Origin: Akkermansiaceae bacterium
Lineage (GTDB): Bacteria; Verrucomicrobiota; Verrucomicrobiia; Verrucomicrobiales; Akkermansiaceae
Reading direction: 5' to 3'
Assembly (NCBI GenBank): GCA_019634595.1
Contig: JAHCBC010000003.1
Span: 930,001-994,000 of the forward strand
DNA length: 64,000 bases
The translations under genes were made by a program, and so were the position numbers. Within the stretch, counting starts at the first letter, position 1. Every line of letters begins with the position of its first letter. The notes under the pieces are model-generated. The model saw only the letters and a list, made by a program, of their open reading frames with translations. It ran no database searches and was not told where the DNA came from. Shown here in pieces: positions 8,904 to 19,643 of the stretch.

Positions 8904-9638
8904 ATGAAACCCAATCTACCAGCTCGTTACCTGCTCCTCGGCTTTTTCATTCCCTGCACTGCCTTCGCCGGGACCACCGAGCCGACGGTGACCCCCACCC
9001 TGCATTCCTCCAGCACCAATTCCTGGTGGAAGGCCTCCCTGAACGTCGGCTACGAGACGCTCCACGTTTATCGTGGTGTCGATTCCTCCGCCGGCAACGC
9101 GAACATCTGGGAGAGCCTGGATGTCGATATCGCCGATTTCTTCCACTTCAACCTCTACAACGGCAACTCCCTGAACGGTGAATACGGCGAACTGACCCCG
9201 AGCTTCTATTTCTACAAGGACCTCGGTCCCGTGACCGCCGCCGCCGGGATGATCTGGTACCACTTCCCCGGTGAGGACGGTGTGGACAGCGAGGAGTACT
9301 ACATCCAGCTCAGCCGTGAGCTGGGCGCGGGATTCTCCGCTTCCGCGTGGTTCTCCTACAATGCCCGCAGCAAGGGCTGGTACCATGAGCTGAAACTCTC
9401 TCACTCCCTGCCGATCAACAACACGGTGAGCGTGGAGAGCCAGGCCGCCCTGGGATACTCCACCAGCTACCGCACCGGCGGCAACGGACTGGACAACCTG
9501 ACCATCGGCGTGGGCGTCCCGATCAAGCTGACCGAAAGCCTGACCCTGAAGCCGGCGCTGGGCTACGCCTTCGCTCTGGATGCCCTCGACAGCGGCGACG
9601 AAGGCTGGGCGGCCCTCACGCTTTCCTATCGCTTCTGA
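8904..9638 (+). CDS. Outer-membrane beta-barrel protein of the glycerol locus
   Basis: A 244-residue protein with a signal peptide (MKPNLPARYLLLGFFIPCTAFA). The mature part alternates polar and aromatic residues in short strands (ASLNVGYETLHVYRG, FHFNLYNGNS, TAAAGMIWYHF, EGWAALTLSYRF) and ends in Phe, the usual C-terminal signal for BAM-dependent barrel insertion. It is the first gene of a plus-strand run with glpF, glpK and glpD, 43 bases ahead of glpF, so it may be the outer-membrane channel for glycerol or a related solute. The frame is open from 8835, but the ATG at 8904 starts a proper signal peptide. Substrate specificity is inference from context only. Confidence 0.8.
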   Translation: MKPNLPARYLLLGFFIPCTAFAGTTEPTVTPTLHSSSTNSWWKASLNVGYETLHVYRGVDSSAGNANIWESLDVDIADFFHFNLYNGNSLNGEYGELTPSFYFYKDLGPVTAAAGMIWYHFPGEDGVDSEEYYIQLSRELGAGFSASAWFSYNARSKGWYHELKLSHSLPINNTVSVESQAALGYSTSYRTGGNGLDNLTIGVGVPIKLTESLTLKPALGYAFALDALDSGDEGWAALTLSYRF

Positions 9639-9681
9639 CAGAAAACAGGCACAACTTACCAAACCCTGAAAATCCAAATCC

Positions 9682-10434
9682 ATGAATCCTTATCTCGCTG
9701 AATTCATCGGCACCGCCATCCTGATCCTCCTGGGGAATGGCGTGGTGGCCAACGTGGTGCTCAACCGCAGCAAGGGCCAGAACGGCGGCTGGATCGTCAT
9801 CACCGTCGGCTGGGGCCTCGCGGTCGCCATGGCGGTGTATGCCGTGGGCCGCATCTCCGGTGCCCACCTGAATCCGGCGGTCACCGTCGGCCTCGCCTCC
9901 ATCGGTGGTTTCCCTTGGGAGAAAGTGCCCGGTTTCATCGCAGCCCAGGTGGCTGGCGGTGCCGTCGGTGCCACCCTGGTCTGGCTGGCCTACCTGGCCC
10001 ACTGGGGTGAAACCCCGGACAAGGGCGCGAAGCTGGCCTGCTTTTCCACGGCTCCGGCCGTCAGGAAGATCGGCCCGGCAATCATCACCGAGGTCATCGG
10101 CACCGCGATGCTGGTGTTCGGCGTGCTGGCCATCGGCAGCGTGAAAGCTGGCGTGGTTGATCCCGATCTCCAGTCCGTGGCCGGAGTCGTCGCCAACTGG
10201 TGGGGACCGATGCTGGTCGGCCTGCTCGTCGTATCGATCGGCGTGTCACTCGGCGGACCCACCGGCTATGCCATCAACCCCGCGCGTGACCTGGGTCCGC
10301 GCATCGCCCACCAGCTCCTGCCCATCGCGGGCAAGGGCGGTTCCGACTGGGCCTACGCCTGGGTGCCCATCGTGGCCCCCATCATCGGCGGCGTGACCGG
10401 CGCCCTCCTCCACCGTGCGCTCTTCGGCGCGTGA
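9682..10434 (+). CDS. glpF: Glycerol uptake facilitator (aquaglyceroporin)
   Basis: A 250-residue MIP-family channel of the inner membrane with six transmembrane helices and the two half-helix NPA motifs: GAHLNPAVTVGLAS near residue 63 and GYAINPARDLGPR near residue 200. The Asp after NPAR is characteristic of glycerol facilitators as opposed to water-selective aquaporins. The N-terminus, MNPYLAEFIGTAILILLGNGVVANVVL split over helix 1, is typical of GlpF. It lies between the outer-membrane barrel gene and glpK. Length agrees with bacterial GlpF (about 240-280 residues). Confidence 0.95.
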   Translation: MNPYLAEFIGTAILILLGNGVVANVVLNRSKGQNGGWIVITVGWGLAVAMAVYAVGRISGAHLNPAVTVGLASIGGFPWEKVPGFIAAQVAGGAVGATLVWLAYLAHWGETPDKGAKLACFSTAPAVRKIGPAIITEVIGTAMLVFGVLAIGSVKAGVVDPDLQSVAGVVANWWGPMLVGLLVVSIGVSLGGPTGYAINPARDLGPRIAHQLLPIAGKGGSDWAYAWVPIVAPIIGGVTGALLHRALFGA

Positions 10435-10474
10435 TCAACCCCACTTCTGACAAACACCAAACCATTTCAAACCC

Positions 10475-11967
<1,493 letters not shown>

Positions 11968-11971
<4 letters not shown>

Positions 11972-13533
11972 AACGCGATACCCATCTCAATGACATCCGC
12001 ACCGCCACGGAGCCTTTCGACTTCTGCATCGTGGGCGGCGGTGCCACCGGCCTGGGCGCGGCGGTTGACGCCGCCTCCCGCGGCCACTCCGTCGTCCTGA
12101 TCGAGCAGGCGGACTTCGCGAAAGGCACGTCTTCCCGCTCGACAAAGCTGGTCCACGGCGGCGTGCGCTACCTCCAGCAGGGAAATGTCTCCCTGGTGCT
12201 GGAGGCGCTCCGCGAGCGCGGCCGCATGACCCGGAACGCACCCCACCTGGTGCATGACCTTTCCTTTGTCATCCCCAACTACAGTTGGTGGGAGGGCCCG
12301 TTCTACGGCATCGGCATGAAAGTCTATGACCAGCTCGCCGGGAAGCTGGGACTCGGGCCGAGCAAGTGGCTTTCGAAAGAAGAAACGGTGGACCGCATCC
12401 CCACCGTGGAAACGGAGAACCTCACCGGCGGGGTGATGTACCACGACGGCCAGTTCGATGACTCCAGGCTGGCGGTCAACCTCGCCCAGACCGCGGCGGG
12501 GCTGGGGGCTAAGATCGTGAACTACACGAAATGCACCGGCCTGCTGAAAAAAGACGGGCTGGTCAGCGGCGTGGAGGCCATGGACCTGGAAACCTGCGAG
12601 CCTTTCCAGATCCACGCCCGCTGCGTGATCAATGCCACGGGCATCTTCGTGGATGACCTCCGGTCGAAGGATGAAGGCCATGCCAAACCCATGGTCACCG
12701 TCAGCCAGGGCATCCACATCGTCCTGCCGAAGGAATTCCTGCCCGGCAACGCGGCGATCATGATCCCGAAAACGGCGGACGGCCGCGTCCTGTTCGCCGT
12801 GCCGTGGCATGACTGCGTGGTGGTGGGCACCACCGACACCCCGCTGCCGGAGAAGTCCATGGAACCCCGCGCTCTGGCTTCAGAGGTGGAGTTCGTGATG
12901 GAACACGCCGCGAAGTACCTGACGAAAGACCCGCGTCCGGAGGATGTGCTCAGCATTTTCGCCGGACTGCGGCCGCTCGTGAAATCCGGCGATGACACGA
13001 ACACCGCCGCCATTTCCCGGGATCACACCATTCTCGTCAGCAACAGCGGCCTCATCACCGTGACGGGCGGAAAATGGACCACCTACCGGAAGATGGCGGA
13101 AGACGTCATCGACCAGGCGGAGATGGTCTCCGGAGTGGACCAGCGGCGCTGTGAGACGGAAACCCTCCAGATCCGTGGCTGGACCCACACTCCCATCCCG
13201 GAACCGAACCTCCGCCCCTACGGATCAGACGCCGCGGCCATCCGCGCCCTCGGCGACCCCGTAAGGCTCCATCCGGATCTGACGGTCACCGCCGCCGAAG
13301 TCCGCTGGCATGTCCGCGAGGAGATGGCCCGGACGGTGGAGGACGTCCTCTCCCGCCGCTCCCGCTGTCTGTTGCTCAATGCCCGCGCCAGCATCGAAGC
13401 CGCTCCGGCGGTCGCCGCCATCATGGCGGAAGAGCTGGGGAAAGATCAGGCCTGGATCGACCACCAGCTCGAAACCTACGGAGCGCTCGCCCGGGGTTAC
13501 GTCTTCGGGGATCCGGCCAGTGTGGCGGGATGA
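11968..13533 (+). CDS. glpD: Aerobic glycerol-3-phosphate dehydrogenase (FAD)
   Basis: A 521-residue membrane-associated flavoprotein oxidising glycerol 3-phosphate to dihydroxyacetone phosphate and feeding electrons to quinone. The dinucleotide-binding motif [21 protein letters not shown] lies near residue 20 and the GlpD signature [18 protein letters not shown] follows. [17 protein letters not shown] and [17 protein letters not shown] occur further on, and the C-terminal helical domain ends with ARGYVFGDP. The frame is open upstream into glpK, but homology and the ATGA overlap with glpK place the start at 11968. It completes the glycerol route of this operon. Confidence 0.96.
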
Positions 13534-13593
13534 ACGAGAAAGGAGGGCGACCATGGGCGAATGCCGTCGAAAAATACCCGCTATTTTCAGTGC

Positions 13594-13660
13594 ATTACCA
13601 ATAGGTAATTTTTCATAAATAGCTAAAAATCACTGTTTTTTTGATGATTGATTAATCAAT
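13594..13660. promoter_or_regulatory. AT-rich palindromes upstream of the HipA-family gene
   Basis: The 120 bases before the HipA-like gene are strikingly AT-rich for this genome and contain two symmetrical elements: ATTACC-AATA-GGTAAT at 13594-13609 and the perfect 14-base palindrome ATTGATTAATCAAT at 13647-13660, 22 bases before the start codon. Because the downstream protein carries its own N-terminal helix-turn-helix, these are plausible autoregulatory operators (inference). Confidence 0.5.
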
Positions 13661-13682
13661 TTTACGATGCATAATTCCCCAT

Positions 13683-15074
13683 GTGCCTCGTCCTCCACGA
13701 ATCACCCGTGAGTTGCTCACATCGCTGATCCGGTCGCGCGGACCGGTATCCGCCACCGAGCTTGCGGATCTCTTGCGGGCGAACCGGAGCACCATCACCC
13801 GGGCCCTGTCAGGATGGGGTGATGAACTGGTGACCCTCGGAGCCACCCGGAGCACCCGCTACCTCCTGCGCCGCAGTGTGCGCGGCATCGGCGGCTGCTG
13901 GCCGATCTATCGCATTGATGAGGCAGGAAGGGCCCACCAATGGGCGGAGCTCGAAGCGCTTCATGACCGGAATTGGCGAATGAAGTGGCACGGGGAAGCA
14001 CCTGCCTGGAGCCAACTCTTCACCGAGGAGAACGGACTATGGCAGGGTTTCCCCTTCTTTCTGGAAGATATCCGGCCGCAGGGCTTCCTGGGCCGAATCA
14101 TCGCCGGAGGGATCGCCCGGACGTTGCGGGTTCCGGAAGATCCGCGGCAATGGAGCGATGAGGACAACCTGACCCACCTCCAGGAAATGGGCGATGATCT
14201 CCCCGGAAACGTGGTGATAGGAGATGCATGCCTGCGCCGCGCGCTGGCCCGCTCCCCCATGCTGACCCGGGAAAATGCGATCCATCCGGAGTCGCGCGAA
14301 GCCATCTACCCAGCTCAGGCACTCGGGATCACGCAGAGCCTGCCTGGATCATCCGCCGGGGGCGAGCAGCCGAAGTTCCTAGCGACGCTGCGACTTGAAG
14401 ACGGACTGCGCCCGGTGATCGTGAAATTTTCCGCCCCCGTGGATCAACCCACGGGCAGACGCTGGAGCGACCTGCTGGTGGCGGAACTCGTCGCCCACCA
14501 AACGCTGGCGGAAACCGGACTGGCCGGCACCGGCGCGGAACTCATCCATGCGGACGGGCGAAGCTTTCTGGAAATCGCGCGCTTTGACCGCACGGCCGGC
14601 GGTGGCCGCCGGGGTCTCGTGTCGCTACAAGCCCTTCTGGCCGCTACCGGGAACCTGCATCTGCGGGACTGGCCGGCGGCGGCGGAAACACTGCAAAGGT
14701 TGAGGCTTATTGATGAAGATAGCGTAAGGACGATCCGGCTGCTCCATGCCTTCGGCGAGCTGATCGGGAACTCCGACATGCACGCGGGCAACCTCTCGTT
14801 CTTCATGGGAAATTCGCTGCCCTTCCGTCTCGCCCCCGCCTACGACATGCTGCCGATGCTATGGGCCCCGGGACCACAGGGAGAGATTGTGCCACGCCGT
14901 TTCGCGCCCGCCCCACCGTTACCCTCGTTGCTTCCCATATGGCGGGAAGCGGCGGTGCTCGCGGAACGATTTTGGGAACGACTCTCCGACGACGGACGGC
15001 TGTCCGCGGAATTTTCCGGGGAAGCTCGCTCAGCACGGGCGACCCTCCATCATCTCCGCAAACATGTGGGGTGA
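13683..15074 (+). CDS. HipA-family serine kinase of the YjjJ type, with N-terminal HTH
   Basis: A 463-residue protein combining an N-terminal helix-turn-helix (ELLTSLIRSRGPVSATELAD, then NRSTITRALSGW) with a HipA-like kinase. In the kinase, SSAGGEQPKFLA corresponds to the glycine-rich ATP loop, VIVKFSAP carries the ATP-binding lysine, and ELIGNSDMHAGNLSFF is the catalytic loop with Asp and Asn; APAYDMLPM follows as the metal-binding Asp segment. This is the layout of E. coli YjjJ, a HipA relative that needs no separate HipB because the DNA-binding part is fused. Classical HipA phosphorylates glutamyl-tRNA synthetase; the target here is unknown. The start is GTG at 13683. The AT-rich leader suggests acquisition by transfer. 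Confidence 0.88.
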   Translation: MPRPPRITRELLTSLIRSRGPVSATELADLLRANRSTITRALSGWGDELVTLGATRSTRYLLRRSVRGIGGCWPIYRIDEAGRAHQWAELEALHDRNWRMKWHGEAPAWSQLFTEENGLWQGFPFFLEDIRPQGFLGRIIAGGIARTLRVPEDPRQWSDEDNLTHLQEMGDDLPGNVVIGDACLRRALARSPMLTRENAIHPESREAIYPAQALGITQSLPGSSAGGEQPKFLATLRLEDGLRPVIVKFSAPVDQPTGRRWSDLLVAELVAHQTLAETGLAGTGAELIHADGRSFLEIARFDRTAGGGRRGLVSLQALLAATGNLHLRDWPAAAETLQRLRLIDEDSVRTIRLLHAFGELIGNSDMHAGNLSFFMGNSLPFRLAPAYDMLPMLWAPGPQGEIVPRRFAPAPPLPSLLPIWREAAVLAERFWERLSDDGRLSAEFSGEARSARATLHHLRKHVG

Positions 15075-15207
15075 AGGGAAAGGGCTGCCCGCAAGAAATC
15101 CGCGCAACCCCGCAAATTTCCACGGGTGGCATTTTCCTGTTGCCACCGGCGGTCCCCGCCCGTAGCCTCCGCGCCCCTCCCTGCGAAATCTCAAACCACA
15201 TCCCGCG

Positions 15208-15363
15208 ATGTCCAAGCACAACAGCCTCAAAGCAAGCGCCACCGTCGGCGGCAAACGCTCCGTCCTCAAGCGCTTCGAGCGCGTCAAGCTCCTCAAGGAG
15301 CGTGGCGAATGGAAAGCCGGCCGCAGCCCTGTCGGCCTGCCAAAGACCAAGCACGAAGGTTGA
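15208..15363 (+). CDS. Small basic protein of the Chlamydiae/Verrucomicrobia family
   Basis: A 51-residue, strongly basic protein. It reads MSKHNSLKASATVGGKRSVL, then KRFERVKLLKERGEWKAG and RSPVGLPKTKHEG. This pattern (MSxHxSLK, RSVLKRFERV, GLPK) matches the small basic protein family found in Verrucomicrobiota, Chlamydiae and relatives. Its function is unknown; the charge and invariant length suggest binding to RNA or the ribosome (inference). It lies just upstream of an rRNA pseudouridine synthase gene, separated by a terminator. A 7-bp hairpin (15125-15131 with 15141-15147) occurs in its leader. Confidence 0.9.
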   Translation: MSKHNSLKASATVGGKRSVLKRFERVKLLKERGEWKAGRSPVGLPKTKHEG

Positions 15364-15390
15364 TCCCTTCACGCACGGCTTTCCCGATCC

Positions 15391-15424
15391 GCGTGGAATC
15401 CCAAAGTGGGTTCCGCGCTTTTTT
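15391..15424 (+). terminator. Rho-independent terminator after the small basic protein gene
   Basis: GCGTGGAATCCCA pairs with TGGGTTCCGCGC around an AAG loop (one bulged T, one G-U pair), followed by seven T ending at 15424. It lies between the small basic protein stop and the pseudouridine synthase start. Confidence 0.85.
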
Positions 15425-15445
15425 CGCTGAAAATTTCCCACTCCC

Positions 15446-16156
15446 ATGAACGACGGCGTCCGCCTCAACAAGTACCTCGCTTCCTGCGGCATCGGCTCCC
15501 GCCGCGCCTGTGATGAACTCATCCAGACCGGCCGGGTGGAGGTGAATGGTTCGCCGTGCCTGAACATGGGGACCCGCATCGGCCACGGCGACCACGTGAA
15601 GCTGGATGGCAAGCGCGTCGTCCCGAATGAGGTGGCGATCCTCGCCTTCCACAAACCGCGCGGCTTCGTCTGCACCCGCGAGGATGAGCTGGGCCGGGAG
15701 ACGATCTACGATTTCCTCCCCCCCACCCTGCACAGCCTCCACCATGTCGGCCGCCTGGACCGCGATTCCGAAGGCTTGTTGATCCTCACCAACGACGGCG
15801 ACCTGTCCCAGAAGCTCATGCATCCATCGAAATCGGTGGAGAAAGAGTATCTGGTGACCTCCAACCAGGCCTTCGAGAACCAACACCTCGACCAGTTCCT
15901 GGAAGGCATCTACTCCGAAGGAGGAAAGCTGAAGGCGAAAGCCATCGAGCGGCTCTCCCCGCGGCGGATCAAGATCATCCTGGACCACGGCGCGAAGCGG
16001 CAGATCCGCGTCATGTTCGAGGCGCTGGGCTACCAGGTGACCAAGCTGCTGCGCATCCGGATCGGTTCGCTGTGGCTGGGCGATCTGGAACCCGGAACCT
16101 ATGCCTTCCTCAACTCGAAGGAAGTCGAGTTGCTGATGAAGAATCCGAAGGCCTGA
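15446..16156 (+). CDS. RsuA/RluB-family pseudouridine synthase
   Basis: A 236-residue RNA-modifying enzyme. The N-terminal S4 domain (RLNKYLASCGIGSRRACDEL, GRVEVNG) binds RNA; the catalytic domain carries HHVGRLDRDSEGLLILTNDG near residue 100, whose Asp in GRLDRDS is the nucleophile. LAFHKPRGFVCTRED and HGAKRQIRVMFEALGY are further family segments. It converts a uridine in rRNA to pseudouridine; whether it is closest to RluB, RluE, RluF or RsuA cannot be settled by eye, so no symbol is given. It follows the small basic protein terminator and probably has its own promoter. Confidence 0.92.
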   Translation: MNDGVRLNKYLASCGIGSRRACDELIQTGRVEVNGSPCLNMGTRIGHGDHVKLDGKRVVPNEVAILAFHKPRGFVCTREDELGRETIYDFLPPTLHSLHHVGRLDRDSEGLLILTNDGDLSQKLMHPSKSVEKEYLVTSNQAFENQHLDQFLEGIYSEGGKLKAKAIERLSPRRIKIILDHGAKRQIRVMFEALGYQVTKLLRIRIGSLWLGDLEPGTYAFLNSKEVELLMKNPKA

Positions 16157-16295
16157 GGGCAGGATGACCCGCACGAAGGATCGTGCGATTTCATTGATTT
16201 CGTTGAACTGGCGGCTTGCCCCGCGCCATGTGGATTTCTAGTTTTCGCAACGTAGATGCGAAAATACGCGTCGCTTTCCAGAGATCCCAAAATCC

Positions 16296-18254
16296 ATGAG
16301 CAAGTCATCGAAGGCCAAACCCACGCCGGAAGTCATCCACAAACCCTCGAAGGAATTTTCCGCCAAAGCCCGCATCCCTTCGATGGCGGCTTACAAGAAG
16401 CTCTACAAGGAGTCGATCGACAAGCCGGAAAAATTCTGGGCCGGTGAGGCGAAGGAACTCCTCTGGCAGAAGCCGTGGTCGAAGGTTCTGGATTGGAAGG
16501 CCCCTTTCGCCAAGTGGTTCGACGGCGGCAAGCTCAACGTCTGTGAGAACTGCGTGGACCGCCACGCCGTCGGCGCGCGCAAGAACAAGGCGGCCATCAT
16601 CTGGGAGGGGGAACCCGGCGACCGCCGCGTGATCACCTACGGCCAGCTCCACAAGGAGGTCTGCCGCTTCGCCAACGTCCTTGAGAAAAACGGCATCAAG
16701 AAGAACGACCGCGTCCTCATTTACATGCCGATGGTTCCGGAGGCGGCCATCGCCATGCTGGCCTGTGCGCGGATCGGCGCGGTCCACAACGTGGTCTTCG
16801 GCGGCTTCGCTTCCGAGGCAATCCTCGACCGGCTGGAGGACTCCGGCTCCGTCGCGGTGATCACCGCCGACGGCGGCTGGCGGCGCGGGAAGATCATTCC
16901 GCTCAAACCCGCCGTGGATGAGGCTCTGTCCCGCTACACCGCCGCGAAGATCAAGCGCGTGATCGTGCTCAAACGGACCGGAAACGACATCAAGATGGTG
17001 TCCGGCCGCGACTCCTGGTGGCACGAGGAGGTCACCGAAGTGTCCAACAAGCATGTGGCGAAGCCTTTCGATTCCGAACATCCGCTCTTCGTTCTCTACA
17101 CCTCCGGCTCGACCGGAAAGCCAAAGGGCATCCTCCATACCTCCGGCGGCTACCTCACCGGCACCTACGCGACCTGCAAGTACATCTTCGACATGCGGGA
17201 TGAGGACGTCTACTGGTGCACCGCCGATGTCGGCTGGATCACCGGCCACTCCTACATCGTCTACGGCCCGCTGGCCAATGGCGCGACCCAGGTGATGTAT
17301 GAAGGGGCTCCGAACGAGCCGGACTTCGGCCGCTTCTGGAAGATGATCGAGGAATACGGTGTGACCATCTTCTACACCGCCCCCACCGCCATCCGCGCCT
17401 TCATCAAGGCCGGCGACCATTTCCCGGCCGGCTACGACCTTTCCTCCCTCCGACTGCTCGGCTCCGTGGGGGAACCGATCAATCCCGAGGCCTGGAACTG
17501 GTATCACAAGCACATCGGCGGCGGGCGCTGCCCCATCGTCGATACCTGGTGGCAGACGGAAACCGGTGCGATCCTCATTTCACCGATCCCCGGCGCGACG
17601 CCCTGCAAGCCCGGTACCGCCACCCATCCGTTCTTCGGCATCGATGCCGCCATCCTCGATGACGCCGGCAACGAGTGCAAACCGAACGAGGACGGCCGCC
17701 TCGTGATCCGCAAGCCATGGCCGTCCATGACCCGCACGATCTACGGCGACAAGGCCCGCTTCAAGAAAACCTACTTCTCCGACTATCCGGGCCTCTACAC
17801 CGCGGGTGACGGCGCGCGCAAGGACAAGGACGGCAACTTCTGGATCATCGGCCGTCTTGACGACGTGCTGAACGTCTCCGGCCACCGTCTCGGCACGGCG
17901 GAGATCGAGAGCGCGCTGGTCGCCCACCCTGCGGTGGCGGAGGCCGCCGTTGTCGGCCGTCCGGATGACATGAAGGGCCAGGCGGTCGCCGCCTTCGTCA
18001 GCCTGAAGACCGGCTTCCAGGAGTCCGAGCATCTCATCATCGAGCTCCGCAACCACGTCGGTAAGCTCATCGGCGCGATCGCCAAACCGGATGACATCTA
18101 CTGCACTCCCGGCCTGCCAAAGACGCGCTCCGGCAAGATCATGCGCCGCCTGCTCAAGGAATTGGTCACCAAAGGCGAGATCAGCGGGAACATCACCACC
18201 CTGGAGGACTACAACGTCATCACCGCACTCCAGGAAAAGGTGAAGAAAAAATAA
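16296..18254 (+). CDS. acs: Acetyl-CoA synthetase (AMP-forming)
   Basis: A 652-residue adenylate-forming enzyme making acetyl-CoA from acetate, ATP and CoA in the cytoplasm. The phosphate-binding loop [13 protein letters not shown] lies near residue 265, [18 protein letters not shown] near residue 415, the hinge region [20 protein letters not shown] near residue 525, and the C-terminal [11 protein letters not shown] contains the lysine needed for adenylation, the site commonly acetylated in Acs. The [15 protein letters not shown]-terminus is typical of Acs, and the length agrees with E. coli Acs (652). The next gene begins 15 bases after its stop. Confidence 0.97.
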   Translation: MSKSSKAKPTPEVIHKPSKEFSAKARIPSMAAYKKLYKESIDKPEKFWAGEAKELLWQKPWSKVLDWKAPFAKWFDGGKLNVCENCVDRHAVGARKNKAAIIWEGEPGDRRVITYGQLHKEVCRFANVLEKNGIKKNDRVLIYMPMVPEAAIAMLACARIGAVHNVVFGGFASEAILDRLEDSGSVAVITADGGWRRGKIIPLKPAVDEALSRYTAAKIKRVIVLKRTGNDIKMVSGRDSWWHEEVTEVSNKHVAKPFDSEHPLFVLYTSGSTGKPKGILHTSGGYLTGTYATCKYIFDMRDEDVYWCTADVGWITGHSYIVYGPLANGATQVMYEGAPNEPDFGRFWKMIEEYGVTIFYTAPTAIRAFIKAGDHFPAGYDLSSLRLLGSVGEPINPEAWNWYHKHIGGGRCPIVDTWWQTETGAILISPIPGATPCKPGTATHPFFGIDAAILDDAGNECKPNEDGRLVIRKPWPSMTRTIYGDKARFKKTYFSDYPGLYTAGDGARKDKDGNFWIIGRLDDVLNVSGHRLGTAEIESALVAHPAVAEAAVVGRPDDMKGQAVAAFVSLKTGFQESEHLIIELRNHVGKLIGAIAKPDDIYCTPGLPKTRSGKIMRRLLKELVTKGEISGNITTLEDYNVITALQEKVKKK

Positions 18255-18269
18255 GGCCGCCCCATCTTC

Positions 18270-19148
18270 ATGACGCCCACCCGCTACTTCCTCTCACGCA
18301 TCGCTCACACACTGGGCATCCACCGCCGCAACCAGCGGATGAGTGATGCCGCGAGCGAAACCCATCTGCTGCGCGATGCGGAGGCTTACCTCGGGGCGAT
18401 GATCTGGAAGAAAGTGGAGAACATCGAGTCCCTCTCGTCCAGCTACTGGAACCTCCGGAAGCTATCCCAGGAGCAGGAATCGATTTCCTCCGGGCTGGCG
18501 GCCTGCCAGGAGAAACTGAACAAGGCCCACGAGGACCGCGCGGAACTGCTCAACTCCGTCTCCGAACCCGAACAGAAGCTCCTCACGGAGAAAGCGGGGA
18601 TCGTGGCTGAACTCGGCACGCTTTCCGCCAGGCGGGACGAGATCGTGTCCGCCGCGAAGGAGATCCGGAAATCCTATGAAGGCCTGAAGGTGAAATCCGA
18701 AGTGCTGGCCGGCCAGACCGGAGGCACCCAACCGGCCACCGTCGAGATCGACAAGATCAACGCCTCCCTCGGCCAACTGAAAGAGCGCTTCACCGCACTG
18801 AAGGCGGAGCGGACCAGGATCAGTGAGGAAATCATCAAGGGAGACCAGAAGATCAACGAGCTGACGGAGAAGATCCAAACCTTCAGGAAATCCCAGCAAG
18901 AAAATGCCTCGAAGGCGATCCAGTCCATCGGGGATGCGAACAAGGACATCTCCACGCTGCGGGCGGAGTACGGGATCCTGGATACGCGGATGTCCCAGCT
19001 CCATGCGGAAATCGGCAAGCATGTGAGCCGCAACCTCTCCGGAGACCCCGCCTGCGCGGAAGCCGTGAGGGATCACCGGGGTCTCGTGGAGGTGATGCAG
19101 GCGCTCAGGAAATCCATCACCCTCAACTACCGTCTGGCCGACATGTGA
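18270..19148 (+). CDS. Unrecognised coiled-coil protein
   Basis: A 292-residue protein of unknown function. After a basic N-terminus (MTPTRYFLSRIAHTLGIHRR) nearly all of it is helical with heptad repeats, for example ISSGLAACQEKLNKAHEDRA, LKERFTALKAERTRISEEI and KINELTEKIQTFRKSQ. No signal peptide or clear membrane segment is seen. A start at the internal ATG encoding MSDAASETHL (about residue 24) is also possible. It sits 15 bases downstream of acs and may share its transcript, though no functional link is evident. It may be a structural or scaffold protein (inference). Confidence 0.7.
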   Translation: MTPTRYFLSRIAHTLGIHRRNQRMSDAASETHLLRDAEAYLGAMIWKKVENIESLSSSYWNLRKLSQEQESISSGLAACQEKLNKAHEDRAELLNSVSEPEQKLLTEKAGIVAELGTLSARRDEIVSAAKEIRKSYEGLKVKSEVLAGQTGGTQPATVEIDKINASLGQLKERFTALKAERTRISEEIIKGDQKINELTEKIQTFRKSQQENASKAIQSIGDANKDISTLRAEYGILDTRMSQLHAEIGKHVSRNLSGDPACAEAVRDHRGLVEVMQALRKSITLNYRLADM

Positions 19149-19237
19149 AGGGTGGATTTGTCCCGGAAGGGCTTTGCCAAGAGATGCCTGTGCCAGCGGT
19201 TCCTGTTGCAGCCGGAGGACAGGAATGGGAGCGCAGC

Positions 19238-19264
19238 GGACATGGCGGCTCTGCCGCAATGTCC
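19238..19264. repeat. Intergenic hairpin, REP-like candidate
   Basis: GGACAT-G-GCGG-CTCTG-CCGC-A-ATGTCC forms a stem of 6+4 pairs with one mismatch between the ends of two converging genes. There is no following T run, so a simple terminator is less likely. The size and location fit a REP-type element or a bidirectional transcript end. Whether it recurs in the genome cannot be seen here. Confidence 0.45.
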
Positions 19265-19278
19265 TCCCTCCTTACCCG

Positions 19279-19590
19279 TCAATGGGTGTGATCCGCACGC
19301 TGCTCCGCCTCTTCAAGACGTGAGAAGCCCCGTTGCGCCTCGCGCAGGGAGATCGTCCGGTTCTTGTCCCGGTCGTAGAAATCAATGATCTCCGCAGGCG
19401 GATGGCCCGTGGACTTCTGGGCGGCCACCAGCTCGCTGGAATCCAGCTCACCGTCTCCGTTCAGGTCATACCGGTCGAACTTCTCCAGCAGCCCGATCAT
19501 CTGCTTCTCGACCTTTGTTTCAGGAACGATGGGGCCGGGACCAGCACAGGCGGCCAACAGAGGGAATACAAAGAGCGGTGCGAACTTCAT
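19279..19590 (-). CDS. EF-hand lipoprotein
   Basis: A 103-residue exported protein. The signal peptide MKFAPLFVFPLLAAC ends in a lipobox with Cys at residue 15, so it is predicted to be lipid-anchored. The mature part has an EF-hand calcium loop, DLNGDGELDSSEL, and a second one, DRDKNRTISLREA, spaced like a paired EF-hand unit. It probably binds calcium in the periplasm; partner and role are unknown. It lies on the opposite strand to rlmH, with start codons 53 bases apart. Confidence 0.85.
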   Translation of the reverse strand: MKFAPLFVFPLLAACAGPGPIVPETKVEKQMIGLLEKFDRYDLNGDGELDSSELVAAQKSTGHPPAEIIDFYDRDKNRTISLREAQRGFSRLEEAEQRADHTH

Positions 19591-19643
19591 GCAGGAATGA
19601 AGTTGGCGTATGCAATACCTCCGGGCAAGCTCCGAAGCATTCC

